Notes: generated from the letters alone by a model not told the origin. Counted from the stretch's first letter, positions 1 to 7,860 are shown. The stretch is 40,393 bases of DNA from Anoxybacillus flavithermus (GCF_002742685.1 NZ_PEDM01000027.1:1-40393); one strand, 5' to 3'. Made by a program: numbers and translations.

Positions 1-53
1 GCCTTCGCAGTTCGGGACTTTCACCCTATAGATTGCACCCATGCCGAGCACAC
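1..53 (-). mobile_element. 5' end of a group II (class C-like) intron, cut by window edge
   Basis: Read on the minus strand from position 53 leftwards, the sequence starts GTGTGCTCGGCATGGGTGC and continues with the segment complementary to 1-34. GTGYG is the group II intron 5' consensus, and the following domain I text (GGGTGAAAGTCCCGAACTG) is what I remember from Geobacillus-type introns such as GsI-IIC. The junction lies directly after the terminator hairpin of the fhu operon, which is the target preference of class C introns. Domain V and the maturase ORF would lie outside the window, so the assignment is recognition from memory plus context. Confidence 0.75.
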
Positions 54-54
54 C

Positions 55-95
55 AAAATAACAGACAGAGACGAGCGCTCTGTCTGTTATTTTTT
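55..95. terminator. Bidirectional intrinsic terminator after fhuG
   Basis: Perfect 16-bp inverted repeat: arms 55-70 and 78-93, with a 7-nt loop at 71-77. It contains the stop codon of fhuG (87-89) and ends the minus-strand siderophore operon. A T-rich tract at 88-96 makes it equally good in the plus direction. It is also the likely docking hairpin for the intron that begins at 53. Confidence 0.85.
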
Positions 96-1097
96 ATTTC
101 TCCATAACAAATATACGAAATAAGGCGCACCGATAAGCGATACGAGCACACCGGCAGGAAGACCGTCTGGCTCAATAAGATTTCGTCCAACTGTATCAGC
201 AAACAACAACAGCGCTCCTCCCATTAGCATTGCAACTGGTAAACTCAACTCGTTGCGCGGTCCAACAAGCGCACGAGCCATGTGTGGCGCCATTAAACCG
301 ACGAATGCAATGCTCCCTATAACGGAAACCGCCGATGCCGCAAGCGCGACTGCTGTAAGCAACAAAACAAGTCGTTCCCGATCGAGCGATACACCGATGC
401 CGACAGCTACCGGATCGCTTAACTGCAATGCATTGAGACGATGAGCTTTATATAAAACGAACGGAACGAGAATAATAAGCCACGGCAACAATGCGAGAAC
501 AAACGCCCAATCGAGCCCCCAAATACCGCCAGCTAGCCATTTTGCAATAAAGTCGACTTTCGTTCGATCAGCTCCTGAAATGAGAACGATCATCAAACCT
601 GAAAACGCAGTGGCAAAACCGATGCCAATTAACACGAGACGAATCGGTTGAAGTCCTGTTTGCTTATTGTATGACAACATATAAATGAGGACGGCTGTCA
701 GTAGCGCACTGAAAAAAGCGACGAGCGGAATAAGGTAAGCAAATGATTCCGCTTGAATCGGGATAAATAAAAAGAACAAAGCGACTCCCACACCAGCGCC
801 AGCATTTATACCGATGACACCTGGATCAGCTAAGTCATTGCGCATGACAACTTGTAAAATGGCACCAGACAACGCTAAAGCCATTCCCGCAAGCAACGTG
901 ATCGCGATGCGCGGCAAACGAATGGAGAAAAGAACGAATTGTTCTTTAAACGTCCCTTCACCTAAAAGCACTGGGATCAATCGGTCAAAAGATAAAGAAG
1001 AATAGCCTGTCCCCATGCTGATGATCGCTGTCATGCAAATGAGCGTAAATAATACGAGCAAAATGATGCGCTGTTTTTTTCGTAGAGGTACGATCAC
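87..1097 (-). CDS. fhuG: Iron-siderophore ABC transporter permease (FecCD family, FhuG-like)
   Basis: Integral membrane permease subunit that forms the ferric-siderophore channel together with the FhuB-like protein encoded just upstream. The 336-aa length equals that of B. subtilis FhuG. Family signatures are visible: SIRLPRIAITLLAGMALALSGAILQ near residues 58-80 (RLPR, the start of the conserved core), RNDLADPGVIGINAGAG around 86-102, and GLMAPHMAR near residue 270, the loop that contacts the ATPase. Many hydrophobic segments run across the whole length. The start is GTG at 1097, whose GTGA overlaps the TGA of the upstream permease gene, suggesting translational coupling. It is the last gene of the operon. 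The exact siderophore (hydroxamate versus other) cannot be read from the sequence. Confidence 0.85.
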   Translation of the reverse strand: MIVPLRKKQRIILLVLFTLICMTAIISMGTGYSSLSFDRLIPVLLGEGTFKEQFVLFSIRLPRIAITLLAGMALALSGAILQVVMRNDLADPGVIGINAGAGVGVALFFLFIPIQAESFAYLIPLVAFFSALLTAVLIYMLSYNKQTGLQPIRLVLIGIGFATAFSGLMIVLISGADRTKVDFIAKWLAGGIWGLDWAFVLALLPWLIILVPFVLYKAHRLNALQLSDPVAVGIGVSLDRERLVLLLTAVALAASAVSVIGSIAFVGLMAPHMARALVGPRNELSLPVAMLMGGALLLFADTVGRNLIEPDGLPAGVLVSLIGAPYFVYLLWRNKK

Positions 1098-2062
1098 AAC
1101 CCTTTTCCTCCTTTACGAACGATGAAAAGAAAAAACGGAAGCCCCATGACCGCCACAACTGCTACAACGGGCGTTTCATACGGTGCGTGAATCGTTCGTG
1201 CCACTGTATCTGCAAACAACATAAATGTCGCCCCACCGATTGCACTCATCGGTAAAATGAAACGATAATCTGTTCCGACGAACGAACGAACAAGATGTGG
1301 AATCATCAAACCGACGAACGCTAAATGGCCAACAAGAGCGACAGACGCACCAGCAAGTACAATGACAACGAAAAAGAGAATCGTTTTCACACGAGTCAGT
1401 TGTTGACCGAGCCCGACCGCTACTTCTTCACTCATGCTTAAAATCGTTAATTGACGGCTTTGCCAAAAAGCAATAAGCATCGCTAAGCAAATAAATGGCG
1501 TAACGATTTGTAACTCATGCCATGTTGTTCCCATCATCCCGCCAGCTGTCCACATCGATACATCTTTTGATACTTTATATATAAGTCCGATCCCTTCTGC
1601 GACGGCGTATAAAAAAGTAGAAATAGCCGCACCGGCTAAGACGATGCGAAACGGTGAAAATTGTTTTGCGCCAATGCTAAAAACGAGCACCCCCCCAAGC
1701 GCAGCCCCGCCAAAACAAGCAAAAACCGTTTGGATATAGTTTGCGGAAGGAAAAAAGGCAAACATCATCGCTAAAGCAGCGTTCGCTCCTGCCGTTAGTC
1801 CAATGAGTCCAGGATCGGCGAGAGGGTTGCGAGTCATCCCTTGCATCACAGCCCCGGCTACAGCGAGAGCGGCTCCAACAACAGCCGCAGCCGTTTCACG
1901 CGGCAGGCGAACTTCGTGAATCATCGTCGCTATTTTGTTTGTCTCTGGTGCCGTGACAGCTATCCATACGTCTTTTACTGTCGTTTCGGCCGCTCCAATC
2001 ACAATGGCGCAAACGAATGTTACGAGACATACGATAAAAGCGAATAAAAATTTTTTCAGCAT
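1094..2062 (-). CDS. fhuB: Iron-siderophore ABC transporter permease (FecCD family, FhuB-like)
   Basis: Second permease subunit of the ferric-siderophore importer; it pairs with the FhuG-like protein. It carries EVRLPRETAAAVVGAALAV, then MQGMTRNPLADPGLIGLTAG, and GLMIPHLVR near the C-terminus, all typical of FecCD permeases and close to what I know of B. subtilis FhuB. A reading frame opens at ATG 2068, but AGAGAGG abuts that ATG; the in-frame ATG at 2062 (MLKK) has the same ribosome site six bases away, giving 322 aa, so I chose 2062. Its 3' end overlaps fhuG by 4 nt. A hairpin lies between it and the binding-protein gene upstream. Specificity is inferred from family only. Confidence 0.85.
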   Translation of the reverse strand: MLKKFLFAFIVCLVTFVCAIVIGAAETTVKDVWIAVTAPETNKIATMIHEVRLPRETAAAVVGAALAVAGAVMQGMTRNPLADPGLIGLTAGANAALAMMFAFFPSANYIQTVFACFGGAALGGVLVFSIGAKQFSPFRIVLAGAAISTFLYAVAEGIGLIYKVSKDVSMWTAGGMMGTTWHELQIVTPFICLAMLIAFWQSRQLTILSMSEEVAVGLGQQLTRVKTILFFVVIVLAGASVALVGHLAFVGLMIPHLVRSFVGTDYRFILPMSAIGGATFMLFADTVARTIHAPYETPVVAVVAVMGLPFFLFIVRKGGKGL

Positions 2063-2091
2063 ATACATCCTCTCTTTTCTTCTAACGTAAA

Positions 2092-2122
2092 GAAAGAGGA
2101 ATTCACGACGAACTCCTCTTTC
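2092..2122 (-). other. Intercistronic hairpin between fhuD and fhuB
   Basis: Arms 2092-2103 and 2111-2122 form a 12-bp stem with one mismatch and a 7-nt loop, just after the fhuD stop at 2129. No U-tract follows in the minus direction, so it is better read as an mRNA-protecting or partially attenuating element. Such an element would let the binding protein be made in excess over the permeases, as is usual in this transporter family. That role is inference. Confidence 0.5.
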
Positions 2123-2128
2123 GTTATA

Positions 2129-3061
2129 CTACTGTCCTAAAAAGTGCTTTTTGAAAAATTCAAGCTGATATTCTAATGTAATTGGGTCGTTAAAGTAAAA
2201 TTCTTTTGCATTTGCTTCAAAGATGCGATTGTTTTTTACAGCTGGAATGTTTTTGTACGTTTCTGTTTCTGTAAATGAAAGATCACCATCTGCGTTTTTA
2301 CTGAAAATGACATAGTCCCCAGCAAATTGCGGAAGCACTTCAAGGGAAATCGCGTAATATCCATCCTTCAATGCATGTTCTTCTACTGCTTTTGGCATGT
2401 TTAATTTCATTTCTTGATATAAAATTTCTGTCCCACGACCCCAGTTGTTTCCGAATACATACAATTGTTTATCGAAGTTTTCAATGACCGAAACAGTTGC
2501 ATCTTCACCAATTTTTGCACGGATTTCTTCACCGGCTTGTTGTGCACGCTTTTTAAAATCATCGATCCATTGTTTCGCTTCTTCTTCTTTGTTCAACAGC
2601 TTTCCGATTTCTAAATGTTGTGTTAAATAGTCTACTTTTCCGTACGTATATGTGACTGTTGGGGCAATTTCTTTTAATTTATCTAAGTTTTTATTTGTTG
2701 ATGCAGCAATAATTAAATCTGGCTCAAGCTCGATAATTTGTTCTAAGCTTTCATCTGTTACTTCTTTTGCATCTTTTAAATATGGCTCATAACGAGGGTT
2801 CATTTTCGCCCAAGAATCAACACCAACAATCGGTACGTCTAACGCCATCACACTACCTGCTAAAAAGGAAGATAAAACAACGACGCGCTTCGGATGTGTA
2901 GGCACTTCGATTGGACCTGTTTCAGATTGATACGTCATCGTTTTTGGTTCGTTTGCTTCTTTTGTTGCCTTTTCTTGTTCGTTTTCTGTTGCTTCGTTAC
3001 CGCACGCACTCAAGATGAGGACGAACAAAAGAAGAATGGACATCATTCGCTTTTTCAACAT
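2129..3061 (-). CDS. fhuD: Iron-siderophore substrate-binding lipoprotein (FhuD-like)
   Basis: Extracytoplasmic binding protein that hands ferric siderophore to the FhuB/FhuG permease. From the chosen start the first 20 residues are a lipoprotein signal (MLKKRMM, hydrophobic core, LSAC) with Cys20 as the lipidated residue. The mature part is a cluster A-8 (FecB/FhuD) binding protein: HPKRVVVLSS near the start, LEPDLIIAAS, VFGNNWGRGTEILY, and LPQFAGDYVIFSK, the last two strongly like B. subtilis FhuD. AAAGGAG directly abuts an upstream ATG at 3070, but sits nine bases before ATG 3061, so 3061 is preferred (310 aa). The gene starts inside the last 65 nt of the ATPase gene. The ligand is unknown; hydroxamate siderophores are the best guess. 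Confidence 0.85.
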   Translation of the reverse strand: MLKKRMMSILLLFVLILSACGNEATENEQEKATKEANEPKTMTYQSETGPIEVPTHPKRVVVLSSFLAGSVMALDVPIVGVDSWAKMNPRYEPYLKDAKEVTDESLEQIIELEPDLIIAASTNKNLDKLKEIAPTVTYTYGKVDYLTQHLEIGKLLNKEEEAKQWIDDFKKRAQQAGEEIRAKIGEDATVSVIENFDKQLYVFGNNWGRGTEILYQEMKLNMPKAVEEHALKDGYYAISLEVLPQFAGDYVIFSKNADGDLSFTETETYKNIPAVKNNRIFEANAKEFYFNDPITLEYQLEFFKKHFLGQ

Positions 3062-3857
3062 GTTCGGCATCTCCTTTTATTAAATGGTATGTAATACACA
3101 TCGGTTTGTTCGTTCGAGGGTCGCGACCGATTTCTGCGTCGATATGAAACACGTTTCGTAATACGTCAGGCGTCATCACTTGCTCGCACGTTCCCGCCTG
3201 AACAATTTTTCCATCTTTCATCGCAATCATATAATCAGCAAAGCGAGCTGCTTGATTTAAATCATGCAACACCATGACGATCGTGCGCTTTTGTTCGCGG
3301 TTTAAACGCTGCAACAGTTCGAGCACTTCTAATTGATGCGCCATATCTAAATACGTTGTCGGCTCATCTAAAAAAATGATATCGGTCTCTTGCGCAAGCG
3401 CCATCGCAATCCAGACGCGTTGTCTTTGACCGCCTGATAGCGAATCAACTGGACGGTGTTTAAATTCGATCGTTCCAGTCACTTCAAGCGCCCAATCGAT
3501 CACTTCATAGTCTCGCTTCGTTAGCCGACCGAATCCTTTTTGGTATGGAAACCGTCCGTATGAAACGAGTTCGCCAACCGTTAAACCGCCTGGACTTTCT
3601 GGTGTTTGCGGTAAAATGGCCATTTTTTGTGCTAACAGTTTCGTATGCTCTTGCGAAATTTGTTTGCCATCTAAAATGACAGCTCCTTCTTGATGGCGAA
3701 TGATGCGTGTCATCGCTTTTAACAACGTTGATTTCCCGCACCCGTTCGACCCGATAATCGTCGTGATTTTTTCATCTGGAATATGTACAGTTAACCGATC
3801 AACAATGACGCGTTCGCCATATCCAACAGAAAGCTGCTCTGTATACAACCGCGACAT
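2997..3857 (-). CDS. fhuC: Iron-siderophore ABC transporter ATP-binding protein (FhuC/YusV-like)
   Basis: Cytoplasmic ATPase that powers siderophore import. The 286-aa product has Walker A GSNGCGKST at residues 36-44, a Q-loop at ILPQTPES, the ABC signature LSGGQRQR from 140, Walker B IIFLDEP at 160-166 and a switch His in VLHDLNQAARFADY, all intact. An open frame extends upstream to 3980, but that stretch is AT-rich promoter DNA; the ATG at 3857 is preceded by GGGGGGA seven bases away and fits the family N-terminus. It is the first gene of the operon behind two Fur boxes. The last about 65 nt overlap the start of fhuD in another frame. B. subtilis FhuC and YusV are both close relatives, and I cannot decide between them. 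Confidence 0.85.
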   Translation of the reverse strand: MSRLYTEQLSVGYGERVIVDRLTVHIPDEKITTIIGSNGCGKSTLLKAMTRIIRHQEGAVILDGKQISQEHTKLLAQKMAILPQTPESPGGLTVGELVSYGRFPYQKGFGRLTKRDYEVIDWALEVTGTIEFKHRPVDSLSGGQRQRVWIAMALAQETDIIFLDEPTTYLDMAHQLEVLELLQRLNREQKRTIVMVLHDLNQAARFADYMIAMKDGKIVQAGTCEQVMTPDVLRNVFHIDAEIGRDPRTNKPMCITYHLIKGDAEHVEKANDVHSSFVRPHLECVR

Positions 3858-3897
3858 ATATGTTCCCCCCTCGAACGTCAAGTTAACTAATCGATAT

Positions 3898-3912
3898 TGA
3901 TAATTAATATCA
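3898..3912. promoter_or_regulatory. Fur box 1
   Basis: TGATAATTAATATCA matches the Fur consensus TGATAATNATTATCA at 14 of 15 positions. It lies downstream of the proposed -10 element of the fhuC promoter, where bound Fur would block RNA polymerase. This fits iron-repressed expression of the siderophore operon. Confidence 0.8.
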
Positions 3913-3923
3913 ATACATATTTT

Positions 3924-3952
3924 AAAATATATGAATTGATTATCATTGTCAA
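3924..3952 (-). promoter_or_regulatory. SigA-type promoter of the fhuCDBG operon
   Basis: On the minus strand, a perfect TTGACA (3947-3952) is followed by a 17-bp spacer and TATTTT (3924-3929). The -35 hexamer is embedded in Fur box 2, and Fur box 1 follows the -10. Confidence 0.65.
3937..3951. promoter_or_regulatory. Fur box 2
   Basis: TGATTATCATTGTCA matches the Fur consensus at 13 of 15 positions and overlaps the -35 hexamer of the fhuC promoter. Two boxes spaced 39 bp apart suggest tight iron repression. Confidence 0.7.
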
Positions 3953-3962
3953 TTATTTTTAT

Positions 3963-4000
3963 AAAAAAAACCAACTTCAATCCGTTAGAAGTTGGTTTTT
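3963..4000 (-). terminator. Intrinsic terminator of the GGDEF-EAL gene
   Basis: Arms 3966-3978 and 3988-4000 form a perfect 13-bp stem. On the minus strand it runs into a U tract (complement of the A run at 3963-3970). The stop codon at 3977-3979 lies inside the hairpin. Confidence 0.85.
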
Positions 4001-6274
4001 GATGTATGTTTTTGTAAAGGTGTGCGCAGGTACAGGCTTTCCGAGCACGTATCCTTGAATTTCATCGCATTGTAACGAGCGAAGGATGTTCATTTGTTGC
4101 AACGTTTCTACTCCTTCTGCAATGACGCGTAATTTTAAGTTTTTCGCTAGCACGATAATTGCTTTAACAACAGCGACGTCTTCTTTTTCCTCTGCGATTC
4201 CATCAATAAACGGTTTCGCAATTTTTAATCGGTCAATCGGAAATTTGCGTAAGTAACTAAGCGACGAGTAGCCTGTTCCGAAATCATCAATCGAAATACA
4301 AACACCGAGTTGTTTTAATTGTTGTAATTTTTGAATGGTATATTGCTCATTAAATACAGCAACCCCTTCTGTAATTTCTAAATCAAGCTGATTAGGTGGC
4401 AATTGTGTTTGCTGCAAGACAGCACAAATATGTTCAACAAAGTTATCTTTTAAAAATTGTTTTGGGGAAATATTCACACTTATCCGAAATGATCGTCCAG
4501 TTTGTTCATTCCATATTTTCACTTGCCGACATGCTTCTTCCATGACCCATTCTCCAATCGAAATAATTTGTCCGGTTTCTTCGGCAATCGGGATAAATAC
4601 CCCTGGTGAAATTGTACCGAGCTCTGGATGAATCCAGCGAATGAGCGCTTCCATTCCGATTAACTCCCCCATTTGTACGTCGAATTGTGGCTGATAAAAC
4701 AATGTGAATTGCTTTTTTTCAATCGCCTCGTGAAGCGCATTTTCAATCATCGTTTTTTGTAGCACGATGCGATCCATTTCCCCGTTAAAAAACTGATACT
4801 GATTTTTTCCTTGTTCTTTTGCCCGATACATTGCCATATCAGCATGTTTCATTAACGTATCGCTCGTTTCCCCGTCATATGGATACACCGCCACTCCTAC
4901 ACTAAGTGATACGCGTATATCTAAACGTTGAATAGTAATCGGTTGGTGGCTAATGGAGACGACGTCATTGACAAAACGCCGAAGTTCATTTACGTCTTGT
5001 AGCGGTGTAAAAATAATTGTAAATTCATCACCGCCTTGTCGAGCGACAATGTCGGTCGGGCGGGCTTTTTCTTTTAATACCTTCGCAATGTGTGCAATTA
5101 ATTCATCCCCCATGTGATGTCCAAAATAGTCATTAATATGTTTAAAACGGTCAATGTCGATAAAAATGACAGCGAAACATTGTTGTTGCTGTTTTGCGCC
5201 CATTAACACCCGTTCAAGTTCTATAACAAAGGCGCGACGATTGAAAAGCCCTGTTAAAAAATCATGATTGGCTACATAAGTGAGCTGCTCGTTTAAACGT
5301 GTTAACTCGCTCGTTCGTTTCGCTACTTGCTGATCTAAGTCGTCGTTTAATGTTTGCAGTTGTTGTAAAAGCTGTCGATTTTCTTGTAGCGTCATCAATT
5401 GGCGAATGAAAATAAATCCGACCGCAAAAATAAGACATGCAATGACGATGCGATCACCTGGGGAAATGAAAGGAGCCCATACTAAAATAAGAAAACATAC
5501 GTACGGAAAAATTACTCTGATCAAGGAAAAGTGTTCTCTTTTTTGAAACGATAAATCCCCATCTTTGGCGCGATCGGCTGACAGCCCGATCATAAGTACA
5601 CTTAAAATCCATAATGGATCTAACCATGAATTCGATTCATAATGAAATTGCATCATTTGTATGAAATAAATGGTATCTGTAAATATAAAACATCCGACAC
5701 CGAGAATATTCCATAACCAAATGCGACGAACGTTTGTTGCAAAAAAGAGAAACAAAAGTAAAAACAACATGACGAGATCAAGAAGCGGATAAGCGACTAA
5801 AACGGCAATGTATAGCGCTTCTTCTTCTAAATAGGTGATCGGTTGAACGATATATATCCAGCTATATGCCATGATGACACATGTCACAATGAGCGCATCC
5901 CATAATGACTGCCATATGACAATAGTTTTTCGCTGTTGCATCACGATATATAATAGCGCTGCAATGTAGGCAAGAGAATACAACATATAAAATACGTCTG
6001 CCCAACTAGGGAACGGCGGTTCTGTTTGAAACGACCATTCATATATGCGATAAATCATTTCAGCGATAAAATAAAAAATTGCACCAGCAGTCATCCATTT
6101 CCAAAATGCACGTTCATTTGTTTTCACACGAATGGAAGCTTTCCATAACAAAATAATTGAAAGAAGTATGCCACCTAATGAAAAGAATGAGCTAACAGCC
6201 ACTTCTGTTTGCCTAGACATGCTAAACAAAGCCATGTAATAAGCAATGATATATAAAAAAACGATGACCTGCAC
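3977..6274 (-). CDS. Membrane GGDEF-EAL protein (c-di-GMP cyclase/phosphodiesterase)
   Basis: Bifunctional cyclic di-GMP enzyme, 765 aa. Residues 1-300 hold about nine hydrophobic segments (a membrane sensor region of a type I cannot name), followed by a short coiled coil. The GGDEF domain has an intact active site, GGDEF at 414-418, preceded by RPTD five residues upstream, a complete inhibitory I-site. The EAL domain has EALIRW at 542, NIS, LEITEGV, DDFGTGYSSL, EGVE and IQGYVLGKP, so most catalytic residues are present. The usual KID triplet is KIA (LKIAKPFI), which may weaken hydrolysis. Start: AAGGAGGG abuts ATG 6280 but lies about six bases from the in-frame GTG at 6274, chosen here; ATG 6280 is the alternative. 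It is monocistronic with its own terminator and divergent from hemAT. Confidence 0.88.
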   Translation of the reverse strand: MQVIVFLYIIAYYMALFSMSRQTEVAVSSFFSLGGILLSIILLWKASIRVKTNERAFWKWMTAGAIFYFIAEMIYRIYEWSFQTEPPFPSWADVFYMLYSLAYIAALLYIVMQQRKTIVIWQSLWDALIVTCVIMAYSWIYIVQPITYLEEEALYIAVLVAYPLLDLVMLFLLLFLFFATNVRRIWLWNILGVGCFIFTDTIYFIQMMQFHYESNSWLDPLWILSVLMIGLSADRAKDGDLSFQKREHFSLIRVIFPYVCFLILVWAPFISPGDRIVIACLIFAVGFIFIRQLMTLQENRQLLQQLQTLNDDLDQQVAKRTSELTRLNEQLTYVANHDFLTGLFNRRAFVIELERVLMGAKQQQQCFAVIFIDIDRFKHINDYFGHHMGDELIAHIAKVLKEKARPTDIVARQGGDEFTIIFTPLQDVNELRRFVNDVVSISHQPITIQRLDIRVSLSVGVAVYPYDGETSDTLMKHADMAMYRAKEQGKNQYQFFNGEMDRIVLQKTMIENALHEAIEKKQFTLFYQPQFDVQMGELIGMEALIRWIHPELGTISPGVFIPIAEETGQIISIGEWVMEEACRQVKIWNEQTGRSFRISVNISPKQFLKDNFVEHICAVLQQTQLPPNQLDLEITEGVAVFNEQYTIQKLQQLKQLGVCISIDDFGTGYSSLSYLRKFPIDRLKIAKPFIDGIAEEKEDVAVVKAIIVLAKNLKLRVIAEGVETLQQMNILRSLQCDEIQGYVLGKPVPAHTFTKTYIKNQLLTD

Positions 6275-6368
6275 CCGCATCCCTCCTTTTTCCCACATCA
6301 TATGCACAAGAAAAAGAAACGAATAGGACAACTAGCCAGTCAGTTAAAAATGTGTTATTTCTTTCTTT

Positions 6369-6397
6369 ATGTTGTTTATTTAGAACAATGTTTAATA
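6369..6397. repeat. 29-bp direct repeat, left copy (upstream of hemAT)
   Basis: This 29-bp element (core TTTATTTAGAACAATG) recurs at 7781-7809 with one mismatch (T versus C at the fourth base). The two copies are in the same orientation and bracket the hemAT gene. This copy lies in the divergent region between hemAT and the GGDEF-EAL gene. Confidence 0.8.
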
Positions 6398-6478
6398 TAT
6401 CTACAGAGCATTATTGTTCGTCAATTGATAATGAAAGGAATATAATTGTATTACAAAAATAACAAGGAGTGATGTTCC

Positions 6479-7765
6479 ATGCTTTTTACTAAACATAAGA
6501 AACAGCTTCCACCATTTCACTTAGACAGTAGAGAGGCGATTGTACATACAACAAATGAAGTGAAAGCACGACTGTCTTACATGGGGGTGACGGAAGGACA
6601 TTTACAACTATTGCGTGAAATGAAACCGCTCGTCATGGAACATGTTAATGAAGCAGTTGAAGACGTGCTCAATCATTTATATTCGTTTTCATTATTGCAG
6701 TCAGTGGCACATGCAAAAACGACGCGCGAACGTTTAAAACAAGTGTTTGTTCAATATGTTGATTCCCTTTTTTCAGCAACAATTAATGAAGAGTATGTCT
6801 CTTTTCGCAAACAGCTCGGTAGTAATCATCATCAACGTGGCTTGCCGATCGAATGGATGATCGCAACATATGAAGCGATCGTAACTGCTCTTCTTCCACG
6901 CCTATTACCATATGCGGAACAAGAAGGACGAATCGATAAATGGACTCATGCAGTCACTGCTCTCTTTCATCTCATTAATTTTGACTCACAGCTCATTATG
7001 AGCGCCTATATGGATGATCGAATGAAAGAGTTGGAGCAGCTGAATAACAAACAAACTTCTATTCAATTACAACTGCGTGACATCGGACAGCAACTTGCCG
7101 CTTCCATTGAACAAACAGAAGCTGCGCTAAGTGAAACAGAAGAAAAAGCGAAAAACGTACGCGCACAAACAGAGATGACGGAAAGAAGCAGTAAAAACTT
7201 GTCTGGTCTTATGAATACAACAGAAAAACAAGTCGAGCAAACACGGGTAACATTTGATGAAGTGGTCAACAAAGTTAGCGACGTGCTTACTATTTTGCAA
7301 CAGTTATCTAACTCATCAGATGTCATTCGTAGCACGTCTTCCCAAATCCAAACAATTGCTGACCAAACAAACTTGCTTGCTCTAAATGCTGCGATCGAGG
7401 CAGCGCGAGCAGGAGAAGCAGGAAAAGGGTTTGCTGTCGTGGCGGATGAAGTACGTAAACTGGCTGAGTACACAAAACAAATGAGTGCACACATTATTGA
7501 AGGAGTGGAGAAGAACTATCGCCAAGTTGAAATACTTGTGCAAAAAATGAACGATATGAGCATGATTGCGAAGGAAGCCGCCGACCAAATGGAGGGAACG
7601 AAAGGGACAATGGTGGCGTCAAAAATGGAGCTCGATCATCATATTCATTTATTCCATGAGAGCCAACAACAAATTGACTATATTTTACGCTCAATCGAAG
7701 AAATTCATCGAGTGATGAAACATTTATCTTCCTTATCGACTGAATTAGTGGAACAGACAGAATAA
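6479..7765 (+). CDS. hemAT: Haem-based aerotaxis transducer (globin-coupled sensor)
   Basis: Soluble oxygen-sensing chemoreceptor that signals to CheA/CheW; no transmembrane segment or signal peptide is visible. The 428-aa length is close to the 432 aa of B. subtilis HemAT. Residues 1 to about 180 are a globin-coupled sensor domain. [10 protein letters not shown] (from 117) aligns with the family motif HxRIGLxPxW, making His117 the likely proximal haem ligand, although the following R-I is replaced by Q-R. Residues from about 200 form the coiled-coil signalling domain with the near-invariant hairpin tip [19 protein letters not shown]. Start: AAGGAG lies about nine bases before ATG 6479, and TATAAT (6441-6446) is a probable -10. 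No sigma-D promoter was found. The gene stands alone between two copies of a 29-bp repeat, with no clear plus-strand terminator. Confidence 0.9.
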   Translation: MLFTKHKKQLPPFHLDSREAIVHTTNEVKARLSYMGVTEGHLQLLREMKPLVMEHVNEAVEDVLNHLYSFSLLQSVAHAKTTRERLKQVFVQYVDSLFSATINEEYVSFRKQLGSNHHQRGLPIEWMIATYEAIVTALLPRLLPYAEQEGRIDKWTHAVTALFHLINFDSQLIMSAYMDDRMKELEQLNNKQTSIQLQLRDIGQQLAASIEQTEAALSETEEKAKNVRAQTEMTERSSKNLSGLMNTTEKQVEQTRVTFDEVVNKVSDVLTILQQLSNSSDVIRSTSSQIQTIADQTNLLALNAAIEAARAGEAGKGFAVVADEVRKLAEYTKQMSAHIIEGVEKNYRQVEILVQKMNDMSMIAKEAADQMEGTKGTMVASKMELDHHIHLFHESQQQIDYILRSIEEIHRVMKHLSSLSTELVEQTE

Positions 7766-7780
7766 GAAAAAGAGAGTGAT

Positions 7781-7809
7781 ATGCTGTTTATTTAGAACAA
7801 TGTTTAATA
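7781..7809. repeat. 29-bp direct repeat, right copy (downstream of hemAT)
   Basis: Second copy of the element at 6369-6397 (28 of 29 identical), placed 15 bp after the hemAT stop and before the terminator of the convergent glycerate kinase gene. Here it cannot be a promoter element for any neighbour, which argues for a recombination or duplication footprint. Confidence 0.8.
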
Positions 7810-7821
7810 AAAATAAATTAA

Positions 7822-7860
7822 ACAAAAATCAAGCGGTTTTCGACTAGGAAAACCGCTTGA
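7822..7860 (-). terminator. Intrinsic terminator of the glycerate kinase gene
   Basis: Perfect 13-bp stem with arms 7829-7841 and 7848-7860 and a 6-nt loop. In the minus direction a U-rich run follows (complement of 7822-7828). The glycerate kinase stop at 7844-7846 lies in the loop. Confidence 0.85.

Noticed and set aside
3858-3980. N-terminal extension of the FhuC-like ATPase.
   Set aside because: The stretch is AT-rich regulatory DNA with Fur boxes, and the ribosome site plus family alignment place the start at 3857.
6369-7809. 29-bp repeats as a CRISPR array.
   Set aside because: Only two copies, 1.4 kb apart, with a whole chemoreceptor gene between them and no cas genes.
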